The notes: generated from the sequence alone by a model not told the origin. Shown: positions 52,588 to 62,843, numbered from the stretch's first letter. The stretch is DNA of 64,000 nt from Methylophaga sp. UBA3192 (GCA_002363955.1 DEXE01000003.1:429062-493061); one strand, 5' to 3'. Made by a program: numbers and translations.

Positions 52588-54943
52588 TATCGAAATTGAC
52601 GGCATTCCACTGAAAGTGGATTCGGGCAAAATGATTATTCAGGCTGCTGATGAGGCAGGCATTGATATTCCGCGTTTCTGTTATCACAAAAATCTGTCGA
52701 TAGTCGCTAACTGTCGTATGTGTCTGATCGAAGTGGATAACGCTCGAAAAGCATTGCCGGCCTGTGCCACGCCTGTTGCTAATGGCATGAAAGTCTTTAC
52801 CCAATCAGAAACTGCGCTGGCCGCTCAGCGTGGGGTAATGGAATTTCTATTAATCAATCATCCACTGGATTGCCCGATTTGTGATCAGGGCGGGGAGTGT
52901 GAGTTACAGGATTTATCGCTGGGCTATGGCAGTGGTATCAGCCGATTCAGCGAGAAGAAACGTGTTGTCAAAGATAAGGATATCGGACCGCTGGTACAGA
53001 CCGATATGACACGCTGTATTCACTGCACCCGTTGTGTAAGGTTTGGTCAGGAAATTGCCGGTATAAAAGAGCTTGGCGCGACGGGCCGTGGCGAACATAT
53101 GGAAATTGGCACCTATGTTGAACACAGTCTGGCTTCAGAACTATCCGGCAATATTATTGATTTATGTCCGGTTGGAGCCTTAACCTCCAAACCATTCCGA
53201 TACAAAGCCCGTGCCTGGGAAATGACTTCACATCCGTCAATTGCCCTGCACGATGCCGTGGGATCCAGTATTGACCTTCATACCCGGCAAAATGATGTGA
53301 TGCGTGTAGTTGCCCGGGATAATGAATCCGTCAACCAGAGCTGGATCTCGGATCGGGACCGATTCAGTTATCTGGGATTAAAACACCCGGATCGCTTGCT
53401 GAATCCGATGATTAAACAAAATGGTGAGTGGCAGACCACTGACTGGCAGACAGCATTGGAATTTGCGGTTGATGGTCTCAAACACGTTAAAACCAAAAAT
53501 GGTGCTGATCAGATTGCTGGATTGATCTCGCCAACGGCTACCCTGGAAGAGGCCTATCTGTTTCAGAAATGGTTACGGGCATTTGGCAGTCAGAATATTG
53601 ATCATCGTTTACGCCAGCTGGATTTCAGTGATGCAGCACATGAGCAGTTCGCACCAATAAGTCTGGCTGATGTTGAAGACAGTGATGCAATTGTTTTGCT
53701 GGGCTGTAATGTTCGTAGTGAGGCGCCAATGCTGGCACATCGGATTCGTCAGTCCGCGTGTGCCGGTGGCTTGGTCAGTGATATCAACTTCTTCAAGACC
53801 GATTTATTGATGCCGGTAGACCGCCAGGTTGTGGTCAATTCAGCACAGTTATTTACGCTGTTAAGTGGCATTGCTAAAGCCTTGTTACACCTTGATGCCA
53901 ATGCGGCTAAAACATGGCAGCATCTGATGCGGGAACAGGCGGCTTCAGCGACCGAACAGAATATTGCCATGCAACTGGCTAATGCCGAGAAAGCTTTAAT
54001 TGTGGTTGGAGCTTTAGCCAATCAACATCCTCAGGCATCGATTATTCGTGCATTGGTAGCTTTGATTGCCAATCTAACAGGAGCACGTTTATTAATTCTG
54101 CCGGAAGCCAACAGCCGGGCATTGCATCAGGCGGGCGCTTTGCCACATCATGAAATGGCTAAGGACGTTAAGGATGGCCTCGATGCAAAAGCGATCTGGG
54201 AAGAACAGTTACGTGCTTATGTGTTATTTAATGTTGAGCCGGAGTTTGATTGTGCCAATCCGGCCGCTGCCCAGCTAGCATTGCAACGGGCAGGGTTTGT
54301 GGTGGCGATGAATAGCTTTCAGTGTGACAGCCTGCGTGAATATGCCGATGTGTTGTTACCCTTGGCGGCGTTTGCCGAGACTTCCGGTACGTTTGTCGGG
54401 CTGGATCATCAATGGCAATCTTTTACCGGCGCGGTTGCACCTCCCGGAGAAAGTCGTCCCGGCTGGAAGATTCTCCGCGTGCTTGGCAATATTTCGAAAT
54501 TCACCGGTTTTGATTATGTTTCCTCAGAAGGTGTGCGTCAGGAATTGCAGGATCAGCTAAACCGTCAATCCACAGTCAGAAAGTCACTTTATATACCAGC
54601 TGAAATAAATACTTTCAAAGGTTTGCAGCTTATTTCAGAGGTACCGATTTATCGTACTGACAGTCTGGTCAGACACAGTAAAGCGCTTCAACTGACGCCG
54701 GAAAATCAGTTTCTGGATTCCTTACGTATACATCCGGCACAGGTTGAGAAATTCGGTTTGAATCAGGGAGATCAGGTACAGATTCAGCAAGGTGAACTCT
54801 GTATAACCGCGAGTGTATTGATTGATGAGCAGATTGCTGAAGACATGGTCTATCTGGCAGCTGCTTCACCACTTAGTGCTCGGTTGGGCCCGTCATTTGG
54901 CAATGTGGATTTATCCGCGATGCTGGAGACAGCTGATGCTTGA
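52580..54943 (+). CDS. nuoG: NADH-quinone oxidoreductase subunit G
   Basis: This 75-kDa subunit has 787 residues. Its N-terminal ferredoxin domain carries N1b (NCRMCLIEVDNARKALPAC), then the HxxxC cluster N5 (HPLDCPICDQGGECELQD) and N4 (CIHCTRCVRFGQEIAG with LCPVGALTSKP). A degenerate molybdopterin-oxidoreductase domain follows (ARAWEMTSHPSIALHDAVGS). There is no visible extra N7 cysteine set (CxxCxxxC plus C) near residue 230. The end overlaps nuoH by eight bases. Confidence 0.96.
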   Translation: MVNIEIDGIPLKVDSGKMIIQAADEAGIDIPRFCYHKNLSIVANCRMCLIEVDNARKALPACATPVANGMKVFTQSETALAAQRGVMEFLLINHPLDCPICDQGGECELQDLSLGYGSGISRFSEKKRVVKDKDIGPLVQTDMTRCIHCTRCVRFGQEIAGIKELGATGRGEHMEIGTYVEHSLASELSGNIIDLCPVGALTSKPFRYKARAWEMTSHPSIALHDAVGSSIDLHTRQNDVMRVVARDNESVNQSWISDRDRFSYLGLKHPDRLLNPMIKQNGEWQTTDWQTALEFAVDGLKHVKTKNGADQIAGLISPTATLEEAYLFQKWLRAFGSQNIDHRLRQLDFSDAAHEQFAPISLADVEDSDAIVLLGCNVRSEAPMLAHRIRQSACAGGLVSDINFFKTDLLMPVDRQVVVNSAQLFTLLSGIAKALLHLDANAAKTWQHLMREQAASATEQNIAMQLANAEKALIVVGALANQHPQASIIRALVALIANLTGARLLILPEANSRALHQAGALPHHEMAKDVKDGLDAKAIWEEQLRAYVLFNVEPEFDCANPAAAQLALQRAGFVVAMNSFQCDSLREYADVLLPLAAFAETSGTFVGLDHQWQSFTGAVAPPGESRPGWKILRVLGNISKFTGFDYVSSEGVRQELQDQLNRQSTVRKSLYIPAEINTFKGLQLISEVPIYRTDSLVRHSKALQLTPENQFLDSLRIHPAQVEKFGLNQGDQVQIQQGELCITASVLIDEQIAEDMVYLAAASPLSARLGPSFGNVDLSAMLETADA

Positions 54944-55988
54944 TATTGTCACTCAGCATTTATTACCCAATATCGGCAAAATTTTGTTGATAGTGTCGGT
55001 ATTGATGGTAGCCGTAGCTTATCTAACGTTGGCTGAACGCAAAGTAATCGGGTATATCCAGATGCGGATCGGCCCCAACCGGGTTGGACCAAGAGGCTTG
55101 CTGCAACCTATTGCCGATGGCCTGAAGTTATTGCTCAAAGAAATCATTGTACCAACCCGGTCCAATCTGTACCTGTTTGTATTGGCACCGGTATTGGCAA
55201 TTGGCCCGGCTTTGGCAGCCTGGGCGGTGATTCCTTTTGATGCAGGCATGGTGCTGGCTGATATCAATGCCGGTTTGTTATATGTTTTAGCAATTACCTC
55301 AATGGGTGTTTACGGCATTGTGATTGCCGGTTGGGCATCAAATTCACGTTATGCGTTTTTAGGTGCGATGCGCAGTGCTGCTCAAGTTGTGTCTTATGAG
55401 ATAGCCATGGGGTTTGCCCTGGTCGGGGTGTTGATTGCCGCAGGCAGTCTGAACCTGAGTGAGATAGTTCTGGCACAACAAGGCGGTATTTTTTACTGGT
55501 ACTGGTTGCCATTGTTACCGTTGTTTGTCGTGTACTTTGTCTCAGGTGTTGCGGAAACCAATCGTGCGCCGTTTGATATTGCTGAAGGCGAGTCCGAAAT
55601 TGTTGCCGGCTTTCATGTGGAATATTCCGGCATGGCATTTGCGATATTTTTCCTCGCCGAATATGCCGATATGATTTTGATTTCAATTCTGGCCGCTACC
55701 TTGTTTATGGGAGGGTGGCTGTCGCCCTTTGAAGGTGTTCCGGTGCTGGAGCCGATGTTTGCCTGGGTGCCGGGGTTGGTATGGTTATTACTGAAAACCA
55801 GCTTTTTCCTGTTTGTTTATCTGTGGATCCGCGCCACCTTCCCTCGTTATCGATATGATCAGGTTATGCGCCTTGGCTGGAAAGTATTTATCCCGGTGAC
55901 GCTGGTGTGGTTGGTAGTGATTTCGACCATGCAAGTATTTGATATTGGTCCCTGGTTTAATGATGTTGTGGAGGTGTCCACCTCATGA
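54936..55988 (+). CDS. nuoH: NADH-quinone oxidoreductase subunit H
   Basis: This membrane subunit next to the quinone cavity has 350 residues and about eight helices. Signatures are LAERKVIGYIQMRIGPNRVG, the acidic loop FDIAEGESEIVAGFHVEYSG and IRATFPRYRYDQVMRLGWK. The frame extends 38 codons into nuoG, but the ATG at 54936 just before the nuoG stop yields the normal MLDIV start. The end overlaps nuoI (ATGA). Confidence 0.96.
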   Translation: MLDIVTQHLLPNIGKILLIVSVLMVAVAYLTLAERKVIGYIQMRIGPNRVGPRGLLQPIADGLKLLLKEIIVPTRSNLYLFVLAPVLAIGPALAAWAVIPFDAGMVLADINAGLLYVLAITSMGVYGIVIAGWASNSRYAFLGAMRSAAQVVSYEIAMGFALVGVLIAAGSLNLSEIVLAQQGGIFYWYWLPLLPLFVVYFVSGVAETNRAPFDIAEGESEIVAGFHVEYSGMAFAIFFLAEYADMILISILAATLFMGGWLSPFEGVPVLEPMFAWVPGLVWLLLKTSFFLFVYLWIRATFPRYRYDQVMRLGWKVFIPVTLVWLVVISTMQVFDIGPWFNDVVEVSTS

Positions 55989-56476
55989 TGGATTCCATAC
56001 GTCACTTTTTTAAAAGCTTTTTATTGTGGGAGCTGGTTCAAGGCTTACGCTTGACCGGCCGGCATTTGTTTTCCCGAAAAGTTACGGTGCAATATCCCGA
56101 AGAACAGACACCGCAATCCCCACGTTTCCGTGGTTTACATGCATTGCGACGCTATCCGAATGGCGAGGAACGCTGCATTGGTTGCAAGTTGTGTGAAGCG
56201 GTTTGCCCGGCATTGGCTATCACCATTGATACTGAACCACGCGAAGATGGTACCCGTCGGACCACACGCTACGATATTGATTTATTTAAATGTATTTATT
56301 GCGGGTTTTGTGAAGAATCCTGTCCTGTGGATTCAATAGTTGAAACCCGGGTATTCGCCTATCACTTTGAGAATCGTGGCGAAAATATTATCGACAAACA
56401 ACAGCTATTGGCCATTGGTGATAAATATGAAGCTGAAATTGCTGCTGATCGGGAGGCTGATGCGCCTTATCGCTAG
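55985..56476 (+). CDS. nuoI: NADH-quinone oxidoreductase subunit I
   Basis: This peripheral ferredoxin-like subunit has 163 residues and carries clusters N6a and N6b. Two classic motifs are present: CIGCKLCEAVCP and CIYCGFCEESCP. RYPNGEERCIGC and VETRVFAYHFENRGE are family segments. Two consecutive ATGs are possible starts, the first overlapping the nuoH stop. A 23-base gap precedes nuoJ. Confidence 0.97.
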   Translation: MMDSIRHFFKSFLLWELVQGLRLTGRHLFSRKVTVQYPEEQTPQSPRFRGLHALRRYPNGEERCIGCKLCEAVCPALAITIDTEPREDGTRRTTRYDIDLFKCIYCGFCEESCPVDSIVETRVFAYHFENRGENIIDKQQLLAIGDKYEAEIAADREADAPYR

Positions 56477-56499
56477 CAACTAGCCTTGGCCTGAGGATT

Positions 56500-57108
56500 A
56501 TGGAAAAAATACTGTTTTACTGCTTTGCTGGAATTTTGTTATTTGCTGCCACCATGGTGATTACGGTAAGAAATCCGGTACGTGCTGCCTTATTTCTGGT
56601 ACTGGCATTTTTTACCAGTGCGGCAATCTGGCTGATGCTGGAAGCTGAATTTCTGGCGATTAGTCTGGTGCTGGTTTACGTCGGTGCAGTACTGGTCTTG
56701 TTTCTGTTTGTAGTAATGATGCTGGATATTGATACCAGCACACTTAAGGAAGGTTTCACCCGTTATTTGCCGTTGGGCTTGTTTGTCGCGGTGCTGATTG
56801 TTCTGGAGTTAATTGCGGTTTTGGGCGCAGCGAATTTTGGTCTGGATCAATTTCCAGCCCCGGAAAGTTCAACAGAAAGTAATACCAAAATGCTCGGCCG
56901 ATTGCTTTACACGGTGTATGTATATCCATTTGAAATTGCATCCGTGATACTGACAGTGGCGATTGTGGCTGCGATTATGCTGACCTTGCGACCCAATAAA
57001 CGCAAAACTCAGGATCCGGCTGAGCAGGTCAAGGTGCGTAGTACCGATCGCGTGCGTCTGGTCAAAATGGCTTCGGAGAAACGTCAGGATGGGAAAGACA
57101 AATCATGA
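56500..57108 (+). CDS. nuoJ: NADH-quinone oxidoreductase subunit J
   Basis: This membrane subunit has 202 residues and five helices. The conserved region LVLVYVGAVLVLFLFVVMML (helix 3 with its pi-bulge) and RNPVRAALFLVLAFF are characteristic. The C-terminus is a hydrophilic, basic cytoplasmic tail (from residue ~165) longer than in many homologues. The stop overlaps nuoK (ATGA). Confidence 0.95.
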   Translation: MEKILFYCFAGILLFAATMVITVRNPVRAALFLVLAFFTSAAIWLMLEAEFLAISLVLVYVGAVLVLFLFVVMMLDIDTSTLKEGFTRYLPLGLFVAVLIVLELIAVLGAANFGLDQFPAPESSTESNTKMLGRLLYTVYVYPFEIASVILTVAIVAAIMLTLRPNKRKTQDPAEQVKVRSTDRVRLVKMASEKRQDGKDKS

Positions 57109-57410
57109 TTGCTTTATCTGACTACCTGATTGTTGCGGCTATATTATTCAGCCTGTCAGTAGCGGGTATTTTTCTTAATCGTAAAAACATCATTATTCTG
57201 CTGATGTGTATTGAATTGATGCTGTTAGCAGTGAATCTCAATTTTATCGCTTTTTCCCACTATGCCGGCGACGCTGCAGGTCAGGTATTTGTATTTTTTA
57301 TTCTGACTGTTGCTGCCGCAGAAGCGGCGATTGGACTCGCCATACTGGTGGTGCTTTTCCGTAATCTCAGCACTATCAATGTTGATGATCTCAATCGGTT
57401 AAAGGGCTGA
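57105..57410 (+). CDS. nuoK: NADH-quinone oxidoreductase subunit K
   Basis: This three-helix membrane subunit of the proton-pumping E-channel has 101 residues. Two conserved membrane glutamates are visible, in LLMCIELMLLAVNLNF and VAAAEAAIGLAILV. Length and motifs are standard. It lies four bases before nuoL. Confidence 0.96.
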   Translation: MIALSDYLIVAAILFSLSVAGIFLNRKNIIILLMCIELMLLAVNLNFIAFSHYAGDAAGQVFVFFILTVAAAEAAIGLAILVVLFRNLSTINVDDLNRLKG

Positions 57411-57414
57411 TGGC

Positions 57415-59352
57415 ATGACGCAGTCCTTATTATTAACCATCGTTTTAGCGCCATTACTGGGCAGTATTATTGCCGGTTTGTTTGGCCGCAAGATTGGCCG
57501 TAACTGGTCACATCGTGTAGCAATTGCCGGAGTCAGTATTGCGTTCTTTTTATCACTCTGGGTTTTGAAGCTGGTGGTGATGGATGGCGCCAGTTATAAC
57601 CAGGCGGTCTATCAGTGGCTACAGGTTGGCAGCCTGAGCATAGAAGTCGGTTTTATGGTTGATTCACTGACAGCAGTGATGATGACAGTGGTGACGTTTG
57701 TGTCGCTGATGGTGCATATCTACACGATTGGCTATATGCATGACGATGATAGCTACAGCCGTTTCTTCAGTTATATTTCGCTGTTCACTTTCTCCATGCT
57801 GATGCTGGTCATGGCCAATAACTTTATGCAGCTGTTTTTTGGCTGGGAAGCGGTTGGTGTGGTGTCATATCTGCTTATTGGTTTCTGGTATAAAAAGCCC
57901 ACGGCAATTTATGCCAATCTCAAAGCATTTCTGGTCAATCGTGTGGGTGACTTTGGCTTTTTGCTGGGTATCGCTGCAGTACTGATGTATTCCGGTAGTC
58001 TGGACTATCTGAAAGTGTTTAATCAGGCACCGGTGATGGCTGGGCAGACCATCTCAATATTTGATAACTATACATGGTCGTTAATGACTGTTATTGGCAT
58101 TCTGTTATTTATCGGTGCGATGGGTAAATCGGCCCAGGTGCCATTGCATGTCTGGTTACCGGATTCGATGGAAGGTCCGACCCCGATATCAGCCTTGATC
58201 CATGCGGCGACAATGGTCACGGCCGGTATTTTTATGGTGGCAAGAATGTCGCCATTATATGAATATTCTGAAACAGCACTGTCGTTTATTCTGGTGATTG
58301 GTGCGATTACCGCTTTGTTTATGGGCTTTCTCGGTCTGATTCAAAACGATATTAAACGGGTTATCGCTTATTCCACCCTATCACAACTTGGCTATATGAC
58401 AGTGGCTCTCGGCGTATCAGCTTATTCTGCCGCAATTTTCCATTTATTCACTCACGCATTTTTTAAAGCTTTGCTGTTTCTGGCGGCGGGATCGGTGATT
58501 TTAGCTCTGCATCATCAGCAGGATATCCGGCAGATGGGCGGGCTGAAGAAATATCTGCCCATTACTTATTGGACCAGTCTGATTGGTACGCTGGCGTTAA
58601 TTGGTTTTCCTGGTCTGGCAGGCTTTTTCTCCAAGGACGCCATTATCATGGCGGTACATGAATCGACCATCCCGGGCAGCAGCTTTGCGTTATGGGCGGT
58701 AATGATTGGAGTGTTTGTCACCAGTCTGTACAGCTTCCGGCTTTTGTTTCTGGTGTTCCATGGCAAGGAACGCTTTGATGCACATGGTCATCCGCCTCAT
58801 GAATCCCCAAAAGTCGTTACCTGGCCATTAGTCCTGTTAGCGGTTCCGTCAGTCTTGTCAGGTTATCTGATTGGCAGTCTGGTGTATGACAAATTCTTTG
58901 GCGATGCAATAACGGTTATGCCGCAGCATGATGTATTGGCAGCAGCTGATTATCATGGGCTTGCTGGCTTTATTTTACATGGTTTGATGACAGCACCGTT
59001 CTGGCTGGCAATGGCCGGTTTGGTAACCGCTTGGTATTTGTATCTCAAACGTCCGGATCTCCCCGCCAGGATTCAGCAAAGATTGATGTGGTTGTGGCGA
59101 ATTCTGGATAACAGATATGGCTTTGATACGTTTAATGAAAAAGTCTTCGCCGGTGGATCACGAGGATTAGGCTGGTTGTTTTCCCGCGTTGGCGATCGCG
59201 TGTTGATTGATGGTTTGGTGGTGAATGGTGCGGCGCGGACAGTGGGCTTAATTTCGCGGGTAGGCCGCAAAATGCAAACCGGCTATTTGTACCATTATGC
59301 CTTTGTGATGATTATCGGGGTGTGGCTACTGCTCACCTGGTTTGTGGTTTAA
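57415..59352 (+). CDS. nuoL: NADH-quinone oxidoreductase subunit L
   Basis: This is the largest antiporter-like membrane subunit, 645 residues with about 16 helices. GWEAVGVVSYLLIGFWY carries the key glutamate, and MGKSAQVPLHVWLPDSMEGP the central lysine and proton-path segment. ALIHAATMVTAGIFMVARM and STLSQLGYMTVALGV are also conserved. The C-terminal part forms the long lateral helix. It is followed by nuoM after 18 bases. Confidence 0.97.
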   Translation: MTQSLLLTIVLAPLLGSIIAGLFGRKIGRNWSHRVAIAGVSIAFFLSLWVLKLVVMDGASYNQAVYQWLQVGSLSIEVGFMVDSLTAVMMTVVTFVSLMVHIYTIGYMHDDDSYSRFFSYISLFTFSMLMLVMANNFMQLFFGWEAVGVVSYLLIGFWYKKPTAIYANLKAFLVNRVGDFGFLLGIAAVLMYSGSLDYLKVFNQAPVMAGQTISIFDNYTWSLMTVIGILLFIGAMGKSAQVPLHVWLPDSMEGPTPISALIHAATMVTAGIFMVARMSPLYEYSETALSFILVIGAITALFMGFLGLIQNDIKRVIAYSTLSQLGYMTVALGVSAYSAAIFHLFTHAFFKALLFLAAGSVILALHHQQDIRQMGGLKKYLPITYWTSLIGTLALIGFPGLAGFFSKDAIIMAVHESTIPGSSFALWAVMIGVFVTSLYSFRLLFLVFHGKERFDAHGHPPHESPKVVTWPLVLLAVPSVLSGYLIGSLVYDKFFGDAITVMPQHDVLAAADYHGLAGFILHGLMTAPFWLAMAGLVTAWYLYLKRPDLPARIQQRLMWLWRILDNRYGFDTFNEKVFAGGSRGLGWLFSRVGDRVLIDGLVVNGAARTVGLISRVGRKMQTGYLYHYAFVMIIGVWLLLTWFVV

Positions 59353-59370
59353 CAGGAGCAACAGCGTCAG

Positions 59371-60891
59371 ATGATGGATTTTCCACTTCTCAGTGTGTTG
59401 ATTTTGCTGCCGATTATCGGTGGCGCTGCACTGTTGCTGTGCAAACAAAATAATAAGCTGGCACGGCAATTGGCCTTGCTTGTCAGTGTGGCGACCATGT
59501 TGTTGTCTTTTTTACTATATATCGGTTTTGACAGCACTACTCATCAAATGCAGTTTGTTGAACGCCTGTCATGGGTGGCGACATTTAATATTGAGTATTA
59601 CCTGGGGGTTGACGGTTTTTCAATGCCGCTGATGATCCTCACAACAATTTCAACAGTGTTGGTTGTCATTGCCGGCTGGCAGGTGATTGAGGATAGAGCC
59701 GCTCAATATATGTCGGCTTTTCTGATCATGGAAGGACTGATGTTAGGCGTGTTTGCGGCACTCGACGCCATACTGTTTTATCTGTTTTTTGAAGCGATGC
59801 TGATCCCGTTGTTTCTGGTAATTGGTATTTGGGGTGGCCCTAATCGGGTTTATGCCACCATCAAGTTTTTCCTCTATACCTTTTTTGGATCGGTATTTCT
59901 GCTGATAGCATTGCTGTATCTGCAATTTCAGGCAGGTAGCTTCTCGATTCTGGATTTTCACAATGTCAGCTTGAGTTTGACGCAGCAAATCTGGATTTTC
60001 CTGGCTTTTTTAATTGCCTTTGCGGTGAAAATTCCGATGTGGCCGGTACATACCTGGTTGCCTGATGCTCACGTGGAAGCACCTACAGGTGGTTCGGTAA
60101 TTCTGGCGGCGATCACGCTGAAAATTGGTGGCTATGGTCTATTACGTTTTGCTCTGCCGATTACCCCGGATGCCAGTATGACGCTGGACTGGCTGGTGAT
60201 TGGTTTGTCATTGATTGCCATTGTGTATATCGGTTTTGTCGCTTTGGCACAGTCGGATTTAAAAAAGTTGATTGCCTATTCGAGTATCGCCCATATGGGG
60301 TTTGTCACATTAGGGCTGTTTATCGTGTTTCGTATTACTGCCAATGAAGCGATTACTATTGGTATCGGTAATGGACAGGTGTTGGCGATCGAGGGGGCGA
60401 TGGTGCAGATGATTTCGCATGGTTTTATTGCTGCCGCGATGTTCCTCAGTGTCGGTGTGTTATATGACCGGATGCATACACGCGAAATCAGCGCCTATGG
60501 CGGAGTTGCCAACAGCATGCCGAAATTTACTGCTTTGGCCGTATTCTTTGCCATGGCCAACGCCGGTCTGCCAGGTACTTCCGGTTTTGTCGGCGAGTTT
60601 ATGGTGATCCTGGCGGCATTTCAGGCCAACTTCTGGTACGCCTTTTTGGCGGCAACAACATTGATTCTGGGCGCGGCATATACTCTGTGGATGGTGAAAC
60701 GGGTGTTTTTCGGTGAGGTTGCCAATGCTGAAGTGGCAAAATTGAAAGATATTACTGCACGTGAAATGTGGCTGCTGGCAAGTCTGGCAACCATCGTATT
60801 ATTGATTGGCGTCTGGCCCGATCCATTGCTTAATGTGATGCACGCATCAGTAGATCATTTGCTGATGCAAATCAGCCATTCAAAGATTTAG
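59371..60891 (+). CDS. nuoM: NADH-quinone oxidoreductase subunit M
   Basis: This antiporter-like membrane subunit has 506 residues and about 14 helices. FFEAMLIPLFLVIGIWGG carries the conserved glutamate, and AVKIPMWPVHTWLPDAHVEA the lysine and histidine. AYSSIAHMGFVTLGL and GLPGTSGFVGEFMVILAAF are family segments. Two adjacent ATGs are possible starts. Confidence 0.97.
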   Translation: MMDFPLLSVLILLPIIGGAALLLCKQNNKLARQLALLVSVATMLLSFLLYIGFDSTTHQMQFVERLSWVATFNIEYYLGVDGFSMPLMILTTISTVLVVIAGWQVIEDRAAQYMSAFLIMEGLMLGVFAALDAILFYLFFEAMLIPLFLVIGIWGGPNRVYATIKFFLYTFFGSVFLLIALLYLQFQAGSFSILDFHNVSLSLTQQIWIFLAFLIAFAVKIPMWPVHTWLPDAHVEAPTGGSVILAAITLKIGGYGLLRFALPITPDASMTLDWLVIGLSLIAIVYIGFVALAQSDLKKLIAYSSIAHMGFVTLGLFIVFRITANEAITIGIGNGQVLAIEGAMVQMISHGFIAAAMFLSVGVLYDRMHTREISAYGGVANSMPKFTALAVFFAMANAGLPGTSGFVGEFMVILAAFQANFWYAFLAATTLILGAAYTLWMVKRVFFGEVANAEVAKLKDITAREMWLLASLATIVLLIGVWPDPLLNVMHASVDHLLMQISHSKI

Positions 60892-60904
60892 GGGAAAACA
60901 CCAC

Positions 60905-62338
60905 ATGGCGTTTGAGGTTTCGAATATGCTGTTTGCCTTGCCAGAGATGCTGATGCTGGCAATGTGCTGCATCGTGCTCTTGGTGGTGGCATTTACCGGT
61001 AACCGTCGAATTATGATGGTACATGCGTTAAGCCAATTAACGCTGTTGATGACCTTTCTGACCGTTTTCTGGATGATGGGGGACGGTGGTCTGACATTTT
61101 CTGAAAGCTATATCAAAGATCCGCTAAGCGACTTACTCAAGCTGGCGATCTGTCTGGTAAATATGCTGGTATTAAGCTATTCCTACCGCTATTTGCAGGA
61201 CCGGAATTTATTACAGGGTGAGTTTTATGTGCTGGCTCTGTTTGCCACTCTGGGAATGCTGGTCATGGTATCCGCTCATCATTTTCTGACCTTGTATCTG
61301 GGATTGGAGCTGATGTCACTTTGCCTGTATGCGATGGTGGCGATGCACAGAGATTCTTTTGCCGCCACAGAAGCAGGTATGAAGTACTTTATTCTCGGGG
61401 CGTTGGCATCAGGCATGTTGTTGTATGGCATGTCGATTATCTACGGTGCCACCGGTGAGTTAGGGATAGAGGCTATTGCAGCTGCCTTGACTAATGAAGA
61501 ACTGAATCAAACCGTATTGAGTCTGGGCATCGTATTTCTGGTGATCGGAATCGGTTTCAAATTTGGTGCGGTACCGTTTCATATGTGGTTGCCGGATGTC
61601 TATCAGGGCGCGCCAACGGCCATTACCTTATTTGTGGCCAGTGCCCCCAAGATCGCCGCATTTGCCATGCTGATACGCATATTGACTGAAGGGATGGGCG
61701 ATATGCTCAGTGTGTGGCGCGATATGCTGATTATGCTGGCGGTATTGTCTATTGTTGTGGGTAACCTGCTGGCAATCGCGCAAACCAATTTGAAGCGCAT
61801 GTTAGCGTATTCCACTATTTCGCATGTCGGCTTTTTACTGTTAGGCGTATTAGCTGGAAGTCAGGCGGGTTATGCCGCAGCCCTGTTCTATACTTTGGTC
61901 TATGCGCTGATGACATTAGGTAGTTTTGGCATGATTCTGCTGCTCAGCCGGGAAGGTTTTGAGGCCGAAGAGATCGATGATTTTAAAGGTCTGGGGCAGC
62001 GTCATCCCTGGCATGCATTGATGATGCTGTTACTGATGTTTTCCATGGCGGGCATTCCACCTTTGGCCGGTTTTTATGCGAAATTAAGTGTGATTAAATC
62101 GGTGGTCGATGTTAACTTACTGGCCGTGGCAATAGTTGCAGTCGTGTTGTCGGTGATTGGTGCTTATTATTATTTACGTGTCGTCAAAGTCATGTTTTTT
62201 GATAAACCAACACAACAACCGCATATTCAAGCGCCAGTCTCAGTGCAATATTTACTGAGTGGAAATGTGTTGGCGGTACTATTTCTCGGATTATTTCCGG
62301 GGGCTTTATTTGCGCTTTGCGCGAGAATATTCAGTTAG
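60905..62338 (+). CDS. nuoN: NADH-quinone oxidoreductase subunit N
   Basis: This third antiporter-like subunit has 477 residues and about 14 helices. LTLYLGLELMSLCLYAM, KFGAVPFHMWLPDVYQGAPT and AYSTISHVGFLLLGVLAGS identify it. MAGIPPLAGFYAKLSVIKS is the conserved late helix. It is the last core complex I gene and is followed after nine bases by a DUF2818 gene. Confidence 0.97.
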   Translation: MAFEVSNMLFALPEMLMLAMCCIVLLVVAFTGNRRIMMVHALSQLTLLMTFLTVFWMMGDGGLTFSESYIKDPLSDLLKLAICLVNMLVLSYSYRYLQDRNLLQGEFYVLALFATLGMLVMVSAHHFLTLYLGLELMSLCLYAMVAMHRDSFAATEAGMKYFILGALASGMLLYGMSIIYGATGELGIEAIAAALTNEELNQTVLSLGIVFLVIGIGFKFGAVPFHMWLPDVYQGAPTAITLFVASAPKIAAFAMLIRILTEGMGDMLSVWRDMLIMLAVLSIVVGNLLAIAQTNLKRMLAYSTISHVGFLLLGVLAGSQAGYAAALFYTLVYALMTLGSFGMILLLSREGFEAEEIDDFKGLGQRHPWHALMMLLLMFSMAGIPPLAGFYAKLSVIKSVVDVNLLAVAIVAVVLSVIGAYYYLRVVKVMFFDKPTQQPHIQAPVSVQYLLSGNVLAVLFLGLFPGALFALCARIFS

Positions 62339-62347
62339 GTTATAAAG

Positions 62348-62653
62348 ATGTCGATTTGGTTAATGCTGTTCATTATGTTTGTACTGGCGAATCTGCCCTG
62401 GGTAAATTCACGCCTGTTTTTATTTATACCGTTAAAAAATGGCAAAAATGCCTGGCTGAGACTGTTTGAAGTAGTGGTGTATTATTTTGTGGCATTATTG
62501 GTGGCCATTGCCTTTGAACAGCAGTATGCGGGGAATATTTATCCCCAGCAGTGGGAGTTTTTTGTCACCACCCTAAGCTTGTTTCTGGTGTTTGCCACCC
62601 CGGGTGTAGTGTATCGGCACCAATGGTTACCCTTACAGAAAAAGCTACGATAG
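62348..62653 (+). CDS. DUF2818 family membrane protein
   Basis: This small membrane protein has 101 residues and three hydrophobic helices (about 3-16, 39-58 and 72-88). The motif ANLPWVNSRLFLFIP near the N-terminus is typical of DUF2818, found directly after nuoN in many beta- and some gammaproteobacteria. The constant location suggests a role in complex I assembly or stability, which is not demonstrated. No terminator is obvious in the 190 bases that follow; that gap holds only short inverted repeats, including TGATGT/ACATCA at 62800-62816. Confidence 0.85.
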   Translation: MSIWLMLFIMFVLANLPWVNSRLFLFIPLKNGKNAWLRLFEVVVYYFVALLVAIAFEQQYAGNIYPQQWEFFVTTLSLFLVFATPGVVYRHQWLPLQKKLR

Positions 62654-62843
62654 CAATCGCAAAAATGCGCCCGCCGAATGCATTGTAATATTAGCCTGAA
62701 ACTCTAAAGACCGCTATCAGGGCGCTTACAGGCCCTAACGTTAATTCAGGATGCATCCCGAAGGATAGTAGTTTAGAATTTGCGGGTTTAACTCCCTGAT
62801 GATGTAAACAACATCAGTTATTCACACAATAGAGACAGGATTT

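Noticed and set aside
54822..54935. N-terminal extension of NuoH over nuoG
   Set aside because: The extension has no membrane or family similarity; the ATG at 54936 fits the operon overlap pattern.
62700..62820. Riboswitch before fusA2
   Set aside because: Only short inverted repeats are visible; no known aptamer consensus is recognisable.
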